A stretch of DNA of 64,000 bases from Noviherbaspirillum humi (GCF_900188095.1 NZ_FZOT01000017.1:1-64000); one strand, 5' to 3'; positions 18,046 through 28,766 are shown, numbered from the stretch's first letter. Translations and numbers: made by a program. The notes: a model not told the origin generated them from the sequence alone.

Positions 18046-19221
18046 GTGCATCAGCCCATCAGGTCCCGACAATTCGCCAGCTTTGCCCTGTTCTTCTTCG
18101 CCTATTACGGTTACGTGGGCGTGTTCTCCCCCTATGCCAGCCTGTATTTTGCCGACAAGGGCATGAATGCGGCCCAGATCGGCCTGCTGATGTCGCTGAT
18201 GCAGGTGATGCGCATTTTCGGTCCCAACCTGTGGGGCTGGATCGCCGACCATACCGGCAAACGGGTGGGCGTGCTGCGGCTGACGGCGCTGGCGGCGGTA
18301 AGCTGCTTCGGCGGCATGTTCTTCGGCAGCAGCTTCACCTGGTTCTTCCTGGTGATGGTGGCGGTGAATACCTTCACCAGCGCGCAGGGGCCGCTGTCCG
18401 AGGCGCTGATGCTGTCCGAAATGCGGGGCGATCTGAGCCACTATGGCCGCATCCGCCTGTGGGGCTCGGTCGGCTTCATCGCCAGCGTGTCGGTGGCGGG
18501 CAAGTTGCTCGACTGGTGGGGGATCGATGCCATGCCATGGATTGCCTTGAGCCTGCTGGCCCTGGTGCTGGCGGCGTCGCTGAGCATGCGCGAGGCGCCT
18601 GCCGCGGCGGAACATGGCATGCCGCCGGCAGTGGCCAGCCTGCTGCGGCGGCCGGAGGTGGCAGCTTTCTTCGCGTCCACCTTTCTCATGATCGCCGCCC
18701 ATGCCTCGCTGTACGTGTTTTATTCGCTGTACCTGGCGCAGCTCGGGTACAGCAATACGCTGATCGGGCTGATGTGGTCGCTCGGCGTGATCGTCGAAAT
18801 CGTGTTCTTCTACTACCAGGCGCCGCTGTTTCGCCATTTCGGCATCCGCAAGCTGATGCTGGCCAGCCTGTGGCTGGGCGTGATCCGCTTTCTGCTGATC
18901 GGCTACGGCGCCGATTCGGTCGTCCTGCTGCTCATCGCTCAGGTCTTGCATGCGGCGACTTTCGCCACCCATCATTCGGCATCGGTGGCAACGCTGCAGC
19001 GCTGGTTCTCGGGGCCGCTGCAGGCGCGCGGCCAGGCACTGTTCACTAGCATTTCCTATGGCCTCGGCGGCACGCTTGGTGGTTTAATTCTGGGTTACTG
19101 CTGGGACTCACTGGGTTCCCGCACGGTCTATCTCGCGGCTGCCTTGTTTTCGCTGCTGGCGGCGGTGGCAGCCGCATTGTCGTATCGTTGGCAAGCCCGA
19201 GGACACGTTAAAGGAGAGTAA
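18046..19221 (+). CDS. MFS transporter (HcaT/3-phenylpropionate-type)
   Basis: A 391-residue protein with twelve predicted membrane segments. Signatures: FFFAYYGYVGVFSPYASLYFADKGMNAAQIGLLMSL and the loop GWIADHTGKRVGVLR between helices 2 and 3, as in the MFS_1-like / HcaT group. The substrate is unknown. GTG start at 18046 with GGA nearby. The M48 protease gene begins directly after the stop (TAAATG), so the two are co-transcribed, although no functional link is obvious. Confidence 0.8.
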   Translation: MHQPIRSRQFASFALFFFAYYGYVGVFSPYASLYFADKGMNAAQIGLLMSLMQVMRIFGPNLWGWIADHTGKRVGVLRLTALAAVSCFGGMFFGSSFTWFFLVMVAVNTFTSAQGPLSEALMLSEMRGDLSHYGRIRLWGSVGFIASVSVAGKLLDWWGIDAMPWIALSLLALVLAASLSMREAPAAAEHGMPPAVASLLRRPEVAAFFASTFLMIAAHASLYVFYSLYLAQLGYSNTLIGLMWSLGVIVEIVFFYYQAPLFRHFGIRKLMLASLWLGVIRFLLIGYGADSVVLLLIAQVLHAATFATHHSASVATLQRWFSGPLQARGQALFTSISYGLGGTLGGLILGYCWDSLGSRTVYLAAALFSLLAAVAAALSYRWQARGHVKGE

Positions 19222-20055
19222 ATGACGAGGTTAACAAGGTACGCATTTCAGAAGTCCATGTTGTGCCTGCTGACGGCAGCCTCCTTGTCTGCTTGCGAGA
19301 CGGTGCAAACGACCCAGGCCGGCACAGTCGGTGTCGACCGCAGCCAGCGCATGATGGTGCCGGCGGCGGAAATCGAGAACGCGGCACGCCAGGAGTATGG
19401 ACAGCTGATCGCCAAGGCAGGCCAGCAGGGCGTGTTGAACCGCAACCCGACCCAGGTGGAGCGGGTGAGGGCGGTGGTCAATCGCCTCATCCCGCAAGCG
19501 GTGAATTTCCGCCCTGACGCGGTGAAATGGGCTTGGGAAACCAATGTGCTGAGTTCGGCCGAAGTCAACGCCTGGTGCATGCCGGGTGGGAAAATGGCTG
19601 TCTACACCGGCTTGATCGAGAAGTTGCGCGTCACCGACGATGAACTGGCGGCGGTGATGGGCCATGAAATCGCGCATGCGCTGCGGGAGCATGCCCGGGA
19701 GCGGGCTTCGCAGCAGATGGTGGCCAATAGCGTGATCACTGTCGGCTCGGCCCTGCTGGGCCTTGGCGAACTGGGGCAGAAGGGTGCCGAATTTGCCTAC
19801 ATGGGCTTGCTCGGCCTGCCGAATTCCCGCGCTCATGAAACCGAGGCCGACCGGGTCGGGATCGAACTGGCCGCCCGCGCCGGCTATGATCCGCGGGCAG
19901 CCATCACCCTGTGGCAGAAAATGGCCCAGGCCGGCGGAGGCGAAGCGCCGAAATTCCTGTCCACCCATCCCTCCCGTGAAGATCGCTTGAACGACCTGAC
20001 GGTGTATTCCCAGCGAGTCATGCCGCTTTACGAGCAGGCCAGAAGCCGGCGCTGA
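19222..20055 (+). CDS. M48-family lipoprotein metalloprotease
   Basis: A 277-residue protein with a signal sequence ending in lipobox LSAC (Cys at about residue 25) and a zinc protease motif GHEIAHALREH near residue 147, with the third ligand Glu in ETEADRVGIELAARAGYDP. It resembles LoiP/YcaL-type periplasmic proteases of envelope quality control. The AAAGGAGAG sequence lies just before the ATG, at the end of the transporter gene. A terminator follows at 20081. Confidence 0.88.
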   Translation: MTRLTRYAFQKSMLCLLTAASLSACETVQTTQAGTVGVDRSQRMMVPAAEIENAARQEYGQLIAKAGQQGVLNRNPTQVERVRAVVNRLIPQAVNFRPDAVKWAWETNVLSSAEVNAWCMPGGKMAVYTGLIEKLRVTDDELAAVMGHEIAHALREHARERASQQMVANSVITVGSALLGLGELGQKGAEFAYMGLLGLPNSRAHETEADRVGIELAARAGYDPRAAITLWQKMAQAGGGEAPKFLSTHPSREDRLNDLTVYSQRVMPLYEQARSRR

Positions 20056-20080
20056 GGTTGGTTGTCATTTCCATAATCGA

Positions 20081-20113
20081 AAACGCCCGCCCTCTGTTCG
20101 GAGGGCGTTTTTC
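20081..20113 (+). terminator. Terminator after the M48 protease gene
   Basis: A GC-rich imperfect hairpin (CGCCCGCCCTC against GAGGGCG) is followed by five T residues; it lies about 30 bases past the stop and before leuC. Confidence 0.75.
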
Positions 20114-20209
20114 ATTGCATAAAATCGTTCGCGTGTCGATAAGCGACTGGCCCGCTATGGCATAATCAAGAGTTATTCATCTTGATTCGCCTCACTCCTA
20201 CCGTTGACC

Positions 20210-21613
20210 ATGGCCAAGACTCTTTACGACAAACTCTGGGAATCGCACGTCGTCCATACCGAGCCGGACGGCACCGCCATCCTGTACATCGACCGTCATC
20301 TGGTGCATGAAGTCACCAGCCCGCAAGCTTTCGAAGGCCTGAAGCTGGCCGGCCGCAAGCCGTGGCGCGTGTCGGCGAACCTGGCGGTGGCGGACCACAA
20401 CGTGCCGACCACCAACCGTGACGAAGGCATCGCCGATCCGGTGTCGCGCCTGCAGGTGGAAACCCTGGACGCCAATGCCAAGGAACACAAGCTGACCTAC
20501 TTCAGCATGCGCGACAAGCGCCAGGGCATCGTGCACGTGATCGGGCCGGAGCAGGGCGCGACGCTGCCAGGCATGACGGTGGTGTGCGGCGACTCCCACA
20601 CCTCCACCCACGGCGCCTTCGGCTGCCTGGCGCACGGCATCGGCACCTCGGAAGTCGAGCACGTGCTGGCCACCCAGACCCTGCTGGCCAAGAAGTCCAA
20701 GGCCATGCTGATCCAGGTCGATGGCGAGCTGCCCTTCGGCGTCACCGCCAAGGACATCGTGCTGGCGATCATCGGCAAGATCGGCACCGCCGGCGGCACC
20801 GGCTACGCCATCGAGTTCGCCGGCTCGGCCATCCGCTCGCTGTCGATGGAAGGCCGCATGACCGTCTGCAATATGGCGATCGAAGCCGGCGCCCGTGCCG
20901 GCATGGTGGCGGTCGATGAGATCACCATCAACTACGTCAAGGGCCGTCCACTTTCGCCGGTCGGTCCGCACTGGGATCGCGCGGTCGACTACTGGCGTAC
21001 CCTGCACTCCGACCCGGGCGCGAAGTTCGACCTGGTGGTGACCCTGAATGCCGCCGAAATCAAGCCGCAAGTCACCTGGGGCACCTCGCCCGAGATGGTG
21101 GTGCCGGTGGATGACCGCGTGCCTGATCCCGACAAGGAAAAAGATCCGGTCAAGCGCGACGCCATGGAAAAGGCGCTGGTCTACATGGGCCTGAAGCCCA
21201 ATACCGCCATGTCCGACATCCGCATCGACAAGGTCTTCATCGGCTCCTGCACCAATTCCCGCATCGAGGACCTGCGCGCCGCCGCGGCTGTCGTGCGCGG
21301 CAAGCAGCGCGCCTCCAACGTCAAGCTGGCGATGGTGGTGCCGGGTTCCGGCCTGGTGAAGGAGCAGGCCGAGCGCGAAGGCCTGGACAAGATCTTCAAG
21401 GAAGCCGGCTTCGAATGGCGCGAGCCGGGCTGCTCCATGTGCCTGGCAATGAACGCCGACCGCCTGGAGCCGGGCGAGCGCTGCGCCTCCACCTCGAACC
21501 GCAATTTCGAAGGCCGCCAGGGCCAGGGCGGCCGCACCCATCTGGTGTCGCCTGCCATGGCAGCAGCGGCGGGCATCGCCGGCCATTTCGTCGACGTGCG
21601 CGGCGTGCGCTGA
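20210..21613 (+). CDS. leuC: 3-isopropylmalate dehydratase large subunit
   Basis: A 467-residue aconitase-family protein that, with LeuD, isomerises 2- to 3-isopropylmalate in leucine synthesis. The [4Fe-4S] ligands are visible in GSCTNSR and GCSMCLAMN, with substrate-binding regions [12 protein letters not shown] and [24 protein letters not shown] 20210 is preferred to TTG 20204. It heads leuC, entericidin-like gene, leuD, leuB. Confidence 0.97.
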   Translation: MAKTLYDKLWESHVVHTEPDGTAILYIDRHLVHEVTSPQAFEGLKLAGRKPWRVSANLAVADHNVPTTNRDEGIADPVSRLQVETLDANAKEHKLTYFSMRDKRQGIVHVIGPEQGATLPGMTVVCGDSHTSTHGAFGCLAHGIGTSEVEHVLATQTLLAKKSKAMLIQVDGELPFGVTAKDIVLAIIGKIGTAGGTGYAIEFAGSAIRSLSMEGRMTVCNMAIEAGARAGMVAVDEITINYVKGRPLSPVGPHWDRAVDYWRTLHSDPGAKFDLVVTLNAAEIKPQVTWGTSPEMVVPVDDRVPDPDKEKDPVKRDAMEKALVYMGLKPNTAMSDIRIDKVFIGSCTNSRIEDLRAAAAVVRGKQRASNVKLAMVVPGSGLVKEQAEREGLDKIFKEAGFEWREPGCSMCLAMNADRLEPGERCASTSNRNFEGRQGQGGRTHLVSPAMAAAAGIAGHFVDVRGVR

Positions 21614-21644
21614 GCCTCCGCGCTTCACACAGGGAGTCATAACA

Positions 21645-21776
21645 ATGAAAAAGACTTTGCTGCTGTTGCTGTCCGCCTGCATCGCCGTCCTGATGGTCGG
21701 CTGCAACACCATGCAGGGCATGGGCAAGGATGTGAAACGCATGGGCGAGGCGGTCGAGAACGCCGCCAAGAAGTAA
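21645..21776 (+). CDS. Entericidin A/B-like small lipoprotein
   Basis: A 43-residue protein: basic start MKKTLLLLLSAC, hydrophobic core, lipobox MVGC with lipidated Cys at about residue 20, then a short amphipathic mature part ending in Lys-Lys (NTMQGMGKDVKRMGEAVENAAKK). The pattern matches the entericidin/EcnA-EcnB family. AGGGAG lies 8 bases before the ATG. It fits exactly between leuC (31 bases) and leuD (60 bases) on the same strand, so it is transcribed with leucine biosynthesis. In enterobacteria entericidins form a membrane-acting antidote/toxin pair; only one member is here and a toxin role is unproven. Confidence 0.85.
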   Translation: MKKTLLLLLSACIAVLMVGCNTMQGMGKDVKRMGEAVENAAKK

Positions 21777-21836
21777 GTTCAGATACGGCGGGCAGCCAGC
21801 CGACAAGCGCGCCCGCCGACAGCCGAGAGAACAAGC

Positions 21837-22484
21837 ATGGACAAATTTACCGTACACGATGGACTGGTCGCTCCGCTGGATCGCCCCAACGTCGACACCG
21901 ACGCCATCATCCCGAAGCAATTCCTGAAGTCGATCAAGCGCACCGGTTTCGGCGAGAACCTGTTCGATGAATGGCGTTACCTCGATCATGGCGAACCCGG
22001 CATGGACAATGCGAAGCGTCCGGTCAACCCGGACTTCGTGCTCAACCAGCCGCGCTACCAGGGCGCTTCCATCCTGCTCACCCGCAAGAACTTCGGTTGC
22101 GGCTCTTCGCGCGAGCATGCGCCGTGGGCACTGCAGCAGTTCGGCTTCCGCGCCGTGATCGCGCCGAGCTTCGCCGACATCTTCTTCAACAACTGCTTCA
22201 AGAACGGCCTGCTGCCGATCGCGCTCACCGAGTCGCAGGTCGACCACCTGTTCAATGAAGTCAAGGCTTTCCCCGGCTATCGCCTGGTAATCGACCTGGA
22301 GAAGCAAACCGTCGGCAACATGAACGGCAGCGCGGTCTATCCTTTCGAGATCGATCAGTTCCGAAAGTATTGCCTGCTCAACGGCCTGGACGACATCGGC
22401 CTGACCCTGCGCCATGCCGACGTGATCCGCGCTTATGAAGAACGCCATCTCTCCAGCCAGCCCTGGCTGGCCAATACCATCTGA
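21837..22484 (+). CDS. leuD: 3-isopropylmalate dehydratase small subunit
   Basis: A 215-residue swivel-domain subunit that completes the isopropylmalate isomerase active site with LeuC. Signatures: [19 protein letters not shown] and [15 protein letters not shown]. Normal length. It lies after the entericidin-like gene and 17 bases before leuB. Confidence 0.97.
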   Translation: MDKFTVHDGLVAPLDRPNVDTDAIIPKQFLKSIKRTGFGENLFDEWRYLDHGEPGMDNAKRPVNPDFVLNQPRYQGASILLTRKNFGCGSSREHAPWALQQFGFRAVIAPSFADIFFNNCFKNGLLPIALTESQVDHLFNEVKAFPGYRLVIDLEKQTVGNMNGSAVYPFEIDQFRKYCLLNGLDDIGLTLRHADVIRAYEERHLSSQPWLANTI

Positions 22485-22501
22485 CGCGCATAAGAACGAT
22501 A

Positions 22502-23572
22502 ATGAAGATCGCAATTCTCCCCGGCGACGGCATTGGCCCTGAAATCATCGAGCAGGCAGTTCGCGTACTCAATACCCTCGATGAGAAGTTTGAAATGGAA
22601 ACCGCGCCGGTCGGAGGCGCCGGCTACGAGGCGCACGGCCACCCGCTGCCGGAAGGCACGCTGAAGCTGGCCAAGGAAGCGGATGCGGTGCTGTTCGGCG
22701 CGGTCGGCGACTGGAAATACGACACGCTGGACCGGCCGCTGCGTCCGGAGCAGGCGATTCTCGGTCTGCGCAAGAACCTGAACCTGTTTGCCAATCTGCG
22801 TCCCGCCATCCTGTATCCCGAATTGGCCGGCGCTTCCACGCTGAAGCCGGAAGTGGTTTCCGGTCTGGACATCCTGATCATCCGCGAACTGACCGGCGAC
22901 ATCTATTTCGGCCAGCCGCGCGGCGTGCGCACCGCGCCGGACGGCGCCTTCAAGGGCGAGCGCGAAGGCTTCGATACCATGCGCTATGCCGAGACCGAAA
23001 TCCGTCGCATCGCCCACGTGGCGTTCCAGGCCGCCCGCAAGCGCGGCAAGCGCCTGACCAGCGTCGACAAGGCGAATGTGCTGGAGACTTTCCAGTTCTG
23101 GAAGGACATCGTCACCGACGTGTCCAAGGACTATCCGGACGTGGCGCTGGACCACATGTACGTCGACAATGCGGCCATGCAGCTGGTACGCGCGCCGAAG
23201 AAGTTCGATGTCATCGTCACCGGCAACATGTTCGGCGACATCCTGTCCGATGCAGCGGCGATGCTCACCGGCTCCATCGGCATGCTGCCGTCCGCCTCGC
23301 TGGATGCGAACAACAAGGGCCTGTACGAGCCGTCGCACGGCTCCGCGCCGGACATCGCCGGCAAGGGCGTCGCCAATCCGCTGGCGACCATCCTGTCGGC
23401 GGCGATGATGCTGCGCTACTCGTTGAACAAGGCCGAGCAGGCCGACCGCATCGAAGCCGCAGTGAAGCAGGTGCTGGCGCAGGGCCTGCGCACGCCCGAT
23501 ATTTATGAAGAAGGCACCACCAAGGTCGGCACCCGTGAAATGGGTGACGCGGTGGTCAAGGCATTGGCCTGA
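22502..23572 (+). CDS. leuB: 3-isopropylmalate dehydrogenase
   Basis: A 356-residue NAD-dependent enzyme that oxidises and decarboxylates 3-isopropylmalate to 2-ketoisocaproate. Signatures: [24 protein letters not shown], the metal-site [27 protein letters not shown] and [26 protein letters not shown]. It is the third enzyme gene of the leuCDB cluster; asd follows 27 bases after its stop with its own Shine-Dalgarno. Confidence 0.97.
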   Translation: MKIAILPGDGIGPEIIEQAVRVLNTLDEKFEMETAPVGGAGYEAHGHPLPEGTLKLAKEADAVLFGAVGDWKYDTLDRPLRPEQAILGLRKNLNLFANLRPAILYPELAGASTLKPEVVSGLDILIIRELTGDIYFGQPRGVRTAPDGAFKGEREGFDTMRYAETEIRRIAHVAFQAARKRGKRLTSVDKANVLETFQFWKDIVTDVSKDYPDVALDHMYVDNAAMQLVRAPKKFDVIVTGNMFGDILSDAAAMLTGSIGMLPSASLDANNKGLYEPSHGSAPDIAGKGVANPLATILSAAMMLRYSLNKAEQADRIEAAVKQVLAQGLRTPDIYEEGTTKVGTREMGDAVVKALA

Positions 23573-23599
23573 ATGAATCTGAATTAAGCCAAGGAGAAA

Positions 23600-24739
23600 A
23601 TGGTGAAGCTAGTTGGTCTGGTAGGTTGGCGCGGCATGGTGGGTTCGGTCCTGATGCAGCGCATGCAGGAAGAGGGCGATTTCGCCCACATCGAGCCGGT
23701 GTTCTTTTCGACGTCCAATGCCGGCGGCAAGGCCCCGGCCATGGCCAAGAACGAGACCGCGCTCAAGGATGCGGGCAATATCGACGAGCTGAAGAAGTGC
23801 GACATCATCCTGACCTGCCAGGGTGGCGACTACACCACCGAGATCTATCCGCAGCTGCGCGCTGCCGGCTGGAACGGCTACTGGATTGATGCCGCTTCTA
23901 CCCTGCGCATGAAGGATGACGCCATCATCGTGCTGGATCCGGTCAACCTCGACGTTATCAAGTCGGCGCTCAAGCGCGGCGTCAAGAACTACATCGGCGG
24001 CAACTGCACCGTGTCCTGCATGTTGATGGGCCTCGGCGGCCTGTTCCAAAACGACCTGGTGGAGTGGATGACTTCCATGACCTATCAGGCGGCTTCCGGC
24101 GGCGGCGCTCAGCACATGCGCGAGCTGCTGACTCAATTCGGCAGCATCAATGCCGAAGTGAAGGCGCTGCTCGACGATCCGGCTTCCGCCATCCTCGAAA
24201 TCGACCGCAAGGTGCTGGCCAAGCAGCATTCCATGACCGCCGAGGAAACCAAGCAGTTCGGCGTGCCGCTCGGCGGCAACCTGATTCCCTGGATCGACAA
24301 GGATCTGGGCAACGGCGTGTCGCGCGAAGAGTGGAAGGGCGGCGCCGAGACCAACAAGATCCTCGGCCGCGGCGAAGGCTTCGGTCCCGGCGCCGAGCCC
24401 GCGATTGCAGTCGATGGCCTGTGCGTGCGCATCGGCGCCATGCGCTGCCATTCCCAGGCACTGACCATCAAGCTGCGCAAGGACGTTCCGCTGGATGAGA
24501 TCGAAGGCATCATCGCCGAGAACAACCAGTGGGTGAAGGTCGTTCCGAACACCCGCGAAGCATCGATGAAGGACCTGACGCCGGCCGCCACCACCGGAAG
24601 CCTGACCATCCCGGTCGGCCGTCTGCGCAAGATGCAGATGGGCGGCGAATACTTGTCAGCCTTTACCGTCGGCGACCAGCTGCTGTGGGGCGCGGCCGAA
24701 CCGCTGCGCCGCATGCTGCGCATCGTGCTGGAAGACTGA
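23600..24739 (+). CDS. asd: Aspartate-semialdehyde dehydrogenase
   Basis: A 379-residue NADP-dependent enzyme reducing aspartyl phosphate to aspartate semialdehyde for lysine, threonine, methionine and diaminopimelate. Signatures: [19 protein letters not shown], catalytic Cys in [25 protein letters not shown] and the His of [18 protein letters not shown] ends only three bases before ATG 23600 but six before the in-frame GTG 23603; the GTG would give the usual family N-terminus and may be the real start. A strong terminator follows. Confidence 0.96.
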   Translation: MVKLVGLVGWRGMVGSVLMQRMQEEGDFAHIEPVFFSTSNAGGKAPAMAKNETALKDAGNIDELKKCDIILTCQGGDYTTEIYPQLRAAGWNGYWIDAASTLRMKDDAIIVLDPVNLDVIKSALKRGVKNYIGGNCTVSCMLMGLGGLFQNDLVEWMTSMTYQAASGGGAQHMRELLTQFGSINAEVKALLDDPASAILEIDRKVLAKQHSMTAEETKQFGVPLGGNLIPWIDKDLGNGVSREEWKGGAETNKILGRGEGFGPGAEPAIAVDGLCVRIGAMRCHSQALTIKLRKDVPLDEIEGIIAENNQWVKVVPNTREASMKDLTPAATTGSLTIPVGRLRKMQMGGEYLSAFTVGDQLLWGAAEPLRRMLRIVLED

Positions 24740-24750
24740 CGCTTTCACTC

Positions 24751-24797
24751 ATAAAGGCCTGAACGACAGCATCCCTATGTTGTCATTCAGGCCTTTT
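24751..24797 (+). terminator. Strong terminator after asd
   Basis: A long hairpin AAAGGCCTGAA...TTCAGGCCTTT with an extra GACA/TGTC inner helix is followed by a T run, isolating leuCDB-asd from fimV. Confidence 0.9.
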
Positions 24798-24983
24798 TGT
24801 TGTCCTGTGGCAACGAAATGCCAATGACCTATGGCATGCGCTTCGATGCAAAGGTCTCAAGAAACCGTGAGAATTCATCGACTTACGTGCGAAAGTTGCC
24901 GATGACGTGGTGAAACTTCCGCAAAACAATGTTACAGTGGCCCGGCACACAGTATCCGCCGAACTTGCATCCGGAATCCTTCC

Positions 24984-27785
24984 ATGCCATTGAAAAACTC
25001 TCGTCGAACCCGCTCCCAGATGGCTTTCCTCGGTCTGAAGACGCTTAGCGCTGCGGTGTTGTCCACACTCGTCCTGTCGCAGGCTTCGGCCGCCGGGCTG
25101 GGCAAGCTCACCGTACTCTCCGCGCTTGGCCAACCTTTGAGAGCGGAAATCGAGGTGAGCGCCGTCTCCAAGGAAGAGGCTGGCGCGCTCGTGGCCAAAC
25201 TGGCTTCGCCGGAAGCCTACCGCCAGGCGAATGTCGAACTCAATGCCGCGCTGCTGTCGCTGCGTTTCGCCGTCGATCAGCGGGGGGAAAAGGCAACGAT
25301 CCGGGTAAGCTCCGCCCAGCCGATCAATGAGCCGTTCGTCGACATGCTGCTGGAGCTGACCGGTCCTGGCGGCCGCCTGATCCGGGAATACACTTTCCTG
25401 CTCGACCCCGCCGAACTGCGGGCCACTCAGTCGGCACAGGTCAGCCCTGCGACCAGGTCGGACATGCCGGCCGCTGCTGCTGTTCCTGCGCCGCGGCGTC
25501 AGGCCGAGCCGGTCGCATCTTCCCCGGCAGCGCCCTCCCGTCCTGTTCCCAATCGTCCGGCAGCGCAACCGCGCGGCCAGGCTGGCATCGCTGCAAATAC
25601 AGAGGGCGCAGCCGGCGAATACCAAGTCAAATCCGGCGATTCCCTGGCGCGCATCGCGGGTCAAGTCAAGCCGGCCGGCGTATCGCTCGACCAGATGCTG
25701 GTGGCGCTGTACCGGGCCAATCCCGAAGCCTTCGCCGGCGAAAACATGAATCGGCTGCGTGCCGGCCGCATCCTGACGGTGCCGGGCGCCGAAGACGTGC
25801 GCATGATCGACCAAGGCGAAGCGCGGCAGGTGGTGCTGACCCAGTCAGCCGATTTCAATGCCTATCGCAGCAAGCTGGCATCGCAAGTGTCCGCCTCCGA
25901 GGCGCGCAAGACGGCGGAATCGGGACAAAGCGTATCCGGCAAGATCACCGCCAAAGTCGAAGAGCCAGGCGCGCCGGCAAATCAAGCCAAGGACAAGCTG
26001 ACGCTTTCCAAGGCTGATGCCGGCAATGCTTCGGATCGCAAGGCGGTCGGTCCTTCGGCGGAAGACCAGATCGCCAAGGACAAGGCGCTGGCCGAGGCTC
26101 AGGCGCGCATGCGGGAACTGGAGCGTAATGTCTCCGACCTTCAGAAACTGTTGGAGTTGAAGAATAAGGGCCTGGCGGAACAGCAGGATAAGGCTGGCCT
26201 GAAGTCGGAAGAGCCGAAGGTGGCCGCCAAACCGGCCGAGCCGGCCAATCCGGCGACTGCGCCGGCGGCGCCCGTTGCGCCCGCCGCCGAAGCGCCGGCA
26301 CCCGCGAAGGAAGCGGCTACCGAAGCGGGCAAGGCGAGCGCGGAACCTGCGCCGTCGGCCAGCGCGCCTGCGGCCAACCCGGCGCCGGCCAAGCCGAAAG
26401 CGGTCCTGGTTCCGGCGCCCACACCGGAACCGAGCCTGGTGGACGATCTCATCGGCAGTCCATTGCTGCCCGGCGCCGGCGCTGTCCTGCTGCTGCTCGG
26501 TGCTCTTGGCATCTATCGCGCCCGCCGCAGCAAGCAGCAGAAAAATTTTGCCGACAGCGTCATGCCGGAGTCCAGTCTGAAGACGAACTCCCTCATCGGC
26601 ACCACCGGCGGACAGAGCATCGACACCAGCAACAGCGTCTTCAACTCGAGCTTCTCGCCGACGGCCAACCAGCTCGACAGCAATGAGGTCGATCCTGTCG
26701 CCGAAGCCGATGTCTACATCGCCTATGGCCGGGACGCCCAGGCGGAGGAAATCCTCAAGGAGGCCCTGCGCACCCAGCCCGAGCGTAATGCCGTGCGCCT
26801 GAAGCTGCTCGAAATCTATTCCAACCGCAAGGACGCGCGTGCCTTCGAAGTGGTGGCGAGCGAGCTGTACGCCAGCACCAAGGGGCAGGGCGAGGATTGG
26901 GCAAGCGCCGCGGCGCTCGGCCTGGCGCTCGATCCGGCCAATCCGCTTTACGCCTCCGACAAGGGCGTGACGGCCACAGCAGCGGATGAGGTTCCAGCGG
27001 ATCTTGGCGCATCGACCCAGCCTCTCGCGATGGATGAGCCGGCTCCGGCACGTCCGGCCGCAGATTTGGCTGTTGATGAACCGTTGGCCTTCGAGCAGCC
27101 CGAGGCCGATTTCGCCAGGGCCGAGCCGTTCATCGCCGACGAGCCTTTGATCGAAGCGCAGGCCGAACCGGCGCCGCAGCCAGCCGCACAGGAAGTGGAA
27201 CAGCCGGTCTCCGATCTGGGTTCCAACATGCTGGATTTCGATCTTGACGGCATCAGTGCCAAGACGCCGGAAGCGGCCGCGGAGAAGGAATTGCCGCCGC
27301 CTGACCTCTCTGCCGACCTCGCCGGAATCAATTTCGATTTCCTCGACCAGTCGACCAGCGAAACGACGAAGCCGGCCGACGCTGGCATGGATCTGCCCGC
27401 CAGCCAGTCGACCCAGGATGCAAGTGCCGATTTCAACATCGCATCCTTTATGGACGAACTGGAATCCGGCAAGGCAGAAGGTGCAGTGCCGGCGGCGTCC
27501 GGTACCCATGCGGACCAGTCGGAACTGAGCGCTACACCGCTCGATTTCGACCTGTCGGACATCAGTCTTGAACTGGATGACGGCAAGAGCGGCGATGTCG
27601 CCGGCGCGGGCGCGAGTCCGGAAGCGGCGAGCGCGGCGGAGATGGCGACGAAGCTTGACTTGGCGCTGGCCTATCATGAGATTGGCGACAAGGAGGGCGC
27701 GCGCGAGCTGCTCGACGAAGTCATCAAGGGAGGCACGGCGGAGCAGAGCGAAAGGGCACGTTCCCTGCTGCTCGAACTGGCCTGA
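24984..27785 (+). CDS. fimV: FimV/HubP-type polar peptidoglycan-binding protein
   Basis: A 933-residue protein with the FimV layout: signal peptide cleaved after about residue 37, a conserved FimV N-terminal domain (GLGKLTVLSALGQPLRAEIE), a LysM domain at about 211-270 (YQVKSGDSLARIAGQV), a coiled coil near 360-405, an Ala/Pro-rich linker, one membrane helix at about 489-512, an acidic cytoplasmic region with a TPR-like segment (EEILKEALRTQPERNAVRLKLLEIYSNRKD), and the C-terminal FimV domain ending near residue 932. Such proteins mark cell poles and support type IV pili, twitching or flagella. In Betaproteobacteria it commonly lies between asd and truA, as here. Confidence 0.92.
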   Translation: MPLKNSRRTRSQMAFLGLKTLSAAVLSTLVLSQASAAGLGKLTVLSALGQPLRAEIEVSAVSKEEAGALVAKLASPEAYRQANVELNAALLSLRFAVDQRGEKATIRVSSAQPINEPFVDMLLELTGPGGRLIREYTFLLDPAELRATQSAQVSPATRSDMPAAAAVPAPRRQAEPVASSPAAPSRPVPNRPAAQPRGQAGIAANTEGAAGEYQVKSGDSLARIAGQVKPAGVSLDQMLVALYRANPEAFAGENMNRLRAGRILTVPGAEDVRMIDQGEARQVVLTQSADFNAYRSKLASQVSASEARKTAESGQSVSGKITAKVEEPGAPANQAKDKLTLSKADAGNASDRKAVGPSAEDQIAKDKALAEAQARMRELERNVSDLQKLLELKNKGLAEQQDKAGLKSEEPKVAAKPAEPANPATAPAAPVAPAAEAPAPAKEAATEAGKASAEPAPSASAPAANPAPAKPKAVLVPAPTPEPSLVDDLIGSPLLPGAGAVLLLLGALGIYRARRSKQQKNFADSVMPESSLKTNSLIGTTGGQSIDTSNSVFNSSFSPTANQLDSNEVDPVAEADVYIAYGRDAQAEEILKEALRTQPERNAVRLKLLEIYSNRKDARAFEVVASELYASTKGQGEDWASAAALGLALDPANPLYASDKGVTATAADEVPADLGASTQPLAMDEPAPARPAADLAVDEPLAFEQPEADFARAEPFIADEPLIEAQAEPAPQPAAQEVEQPVSDLGSNMLDFDLDGISAKTPEAAAEKELPPPDLSADLAGINFDFLDQSTSETTKPADAGMDLPASQSTQDASADFNIASFMDELESGKAEGAVPAASGTHADQSELSATPLDFDLSDISLELDDGKSGDVAGAGASPEAASAAEMATKLDLALAYHEIGDKEGARELLDEVIKGGTAEQSERARSLLLELA

Positions 27786-27806
27786 TCCAGTCAAACGCAA
27801 AACGAC

Positions 27807-27842
27807 GGGCGCAAGTAAAATTGCGCCCGTTTCCTTTTTTGA
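27807..27842 (+). terminator. Terminator after fimV
   Basis: An eight-base perfect stem GGGCGCAA/TTGCGCCC with a six-base loop is followed by a T-rich tract, 20 bases past the fimV stop and 30 bases before truA. Confidence 0.85.
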
Positions 27843-27864
27843 TCGGCGAGCCGGCGGTGGTTAG

Positions 27865-28686
27865 ATGGTGAAAAGAATCGTTCTCGGCGTCCAGTACGAC
27901 GGGCTGTCCTGGCGCGGCTGGCAGACCCAGCCTTCGGGCGATACGGTGCAGGACAGGCTGGAGGCGGCGCTGGAGAAATTTGCACTGGTGCCGCTCGCCA
28001 CGACTTGTGCCGGACGCACCGATGCCGGCGTCCATGCACTGGAACAGGTGGTGCATTTCGATACCGACCTCGACCGCGACCTGTTCTCCTGGGTGCGTGG
28101 GGTGAATGCCTTCCTGCCGCCATCCATTGCGGTGCGCTGGGCGCATGAGCTGAATGCCGAGGGCGAGTCGGCATTTCATGCCCGCTTCAGTGCTACCGCC
28201 AGGACTTACCACTATGTGTTGTACAACGAGCCGGTGCGCTCACCCTTGCTGGCCGGCCGCGCCGGCTGGGTGTTTCGGCCGCTGCAGCTCGAGCCGATGC
28301 GCGAAGCCGCCGCCTGCCTGATCGGCACGCATGACTTTTCCGCCTTCCGCGCCGCCGAATGCCAGGCGAAGACGCCGGTCAAGACCATGCATGACATCCG
28401 CATCACCCAACAGGGCCGCATGTTCGTCTTTACCCTCAGCGCCAGTGCCTTCCTGCATCATATGGTGCGCAACATCGTCGGTTCCCTGATCTGCGTTGGC
28501 AATGGCAACCAGCAGCCCGCCTGGCTGCAATCTGTACTCGAGGGCCGCGACCGCAGCCGCGCAGCGCCGACTTTCATGCCGGACGGCCTGTATCTGGCAA
28601 GGGTGACTTACGATCCCAAGTGGAACTTGCCGCAGGAAGCCGGCAACGCCTTGCCGCTGTTCGGGTTGAACGAGACCGCTGGTTGA
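27865..28686 (+). CDS. truA: tRNA pseudouridine(38-40) synthase
   Basis: A 273-residue enzyme that makes pseudouridine at positions 38-40 in the tRNA anticodon arm. Catalytic Asp in [10 protein letters not shown] (about residue 54), plus [23 protein letters not shown] and [11 protein letters not shown]. Normal length. It stands just before the trp genes in the usual Burkholderiales order. Confidence 0.96.
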   Translation: MVKRIVLGVQYDGLSWRGWQTQPSGDTVQDRLEAALEKFALVPLATTCAGRTDAGVHALEQVVHFDTDLDRDLFSWVRGVNAFLPPSIAVRWAHELNAEGESAFHARFSATARTYHYVLYNEPVRSPLLAGRAGWVFRPLQLEPMREAAACLIGTHDFSAFRAAECQAKTPVKTMHDIRITQQGRMFVFTLSASAFLHHMVRNIVGSLICVGNGNQQPAWLQSVLEGRDRSRAAPTFMPDGLYLARVTYDPKWNLPQEAGNALPLFGLNETAG

Positions 28687-28766
28687 GGGCAGGGCTGACC
28701 CGGACTGCCTTACCGCGTCAGGCCGGCACAAATCGACGATAATGGCGCCTCTCACCCGGTGATCAC

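Noticed and set aside
20198-21769. 523-codon minus-strand frame opposite leuC
   Set aside because: Shadow of leuC codon structure; no motif and no promoter.
25845-27800. 651-codon minus-strand frame opposite fimV
   Set aside because: Arg-rich shadow of the Ala/Pro/Glu-rich FimV coding sequence.
28687-28766. trp leader peptide before trpF
   Set aside because: No short frame with Trp codons and no terminator/antiterminator pair in the 80 bases.
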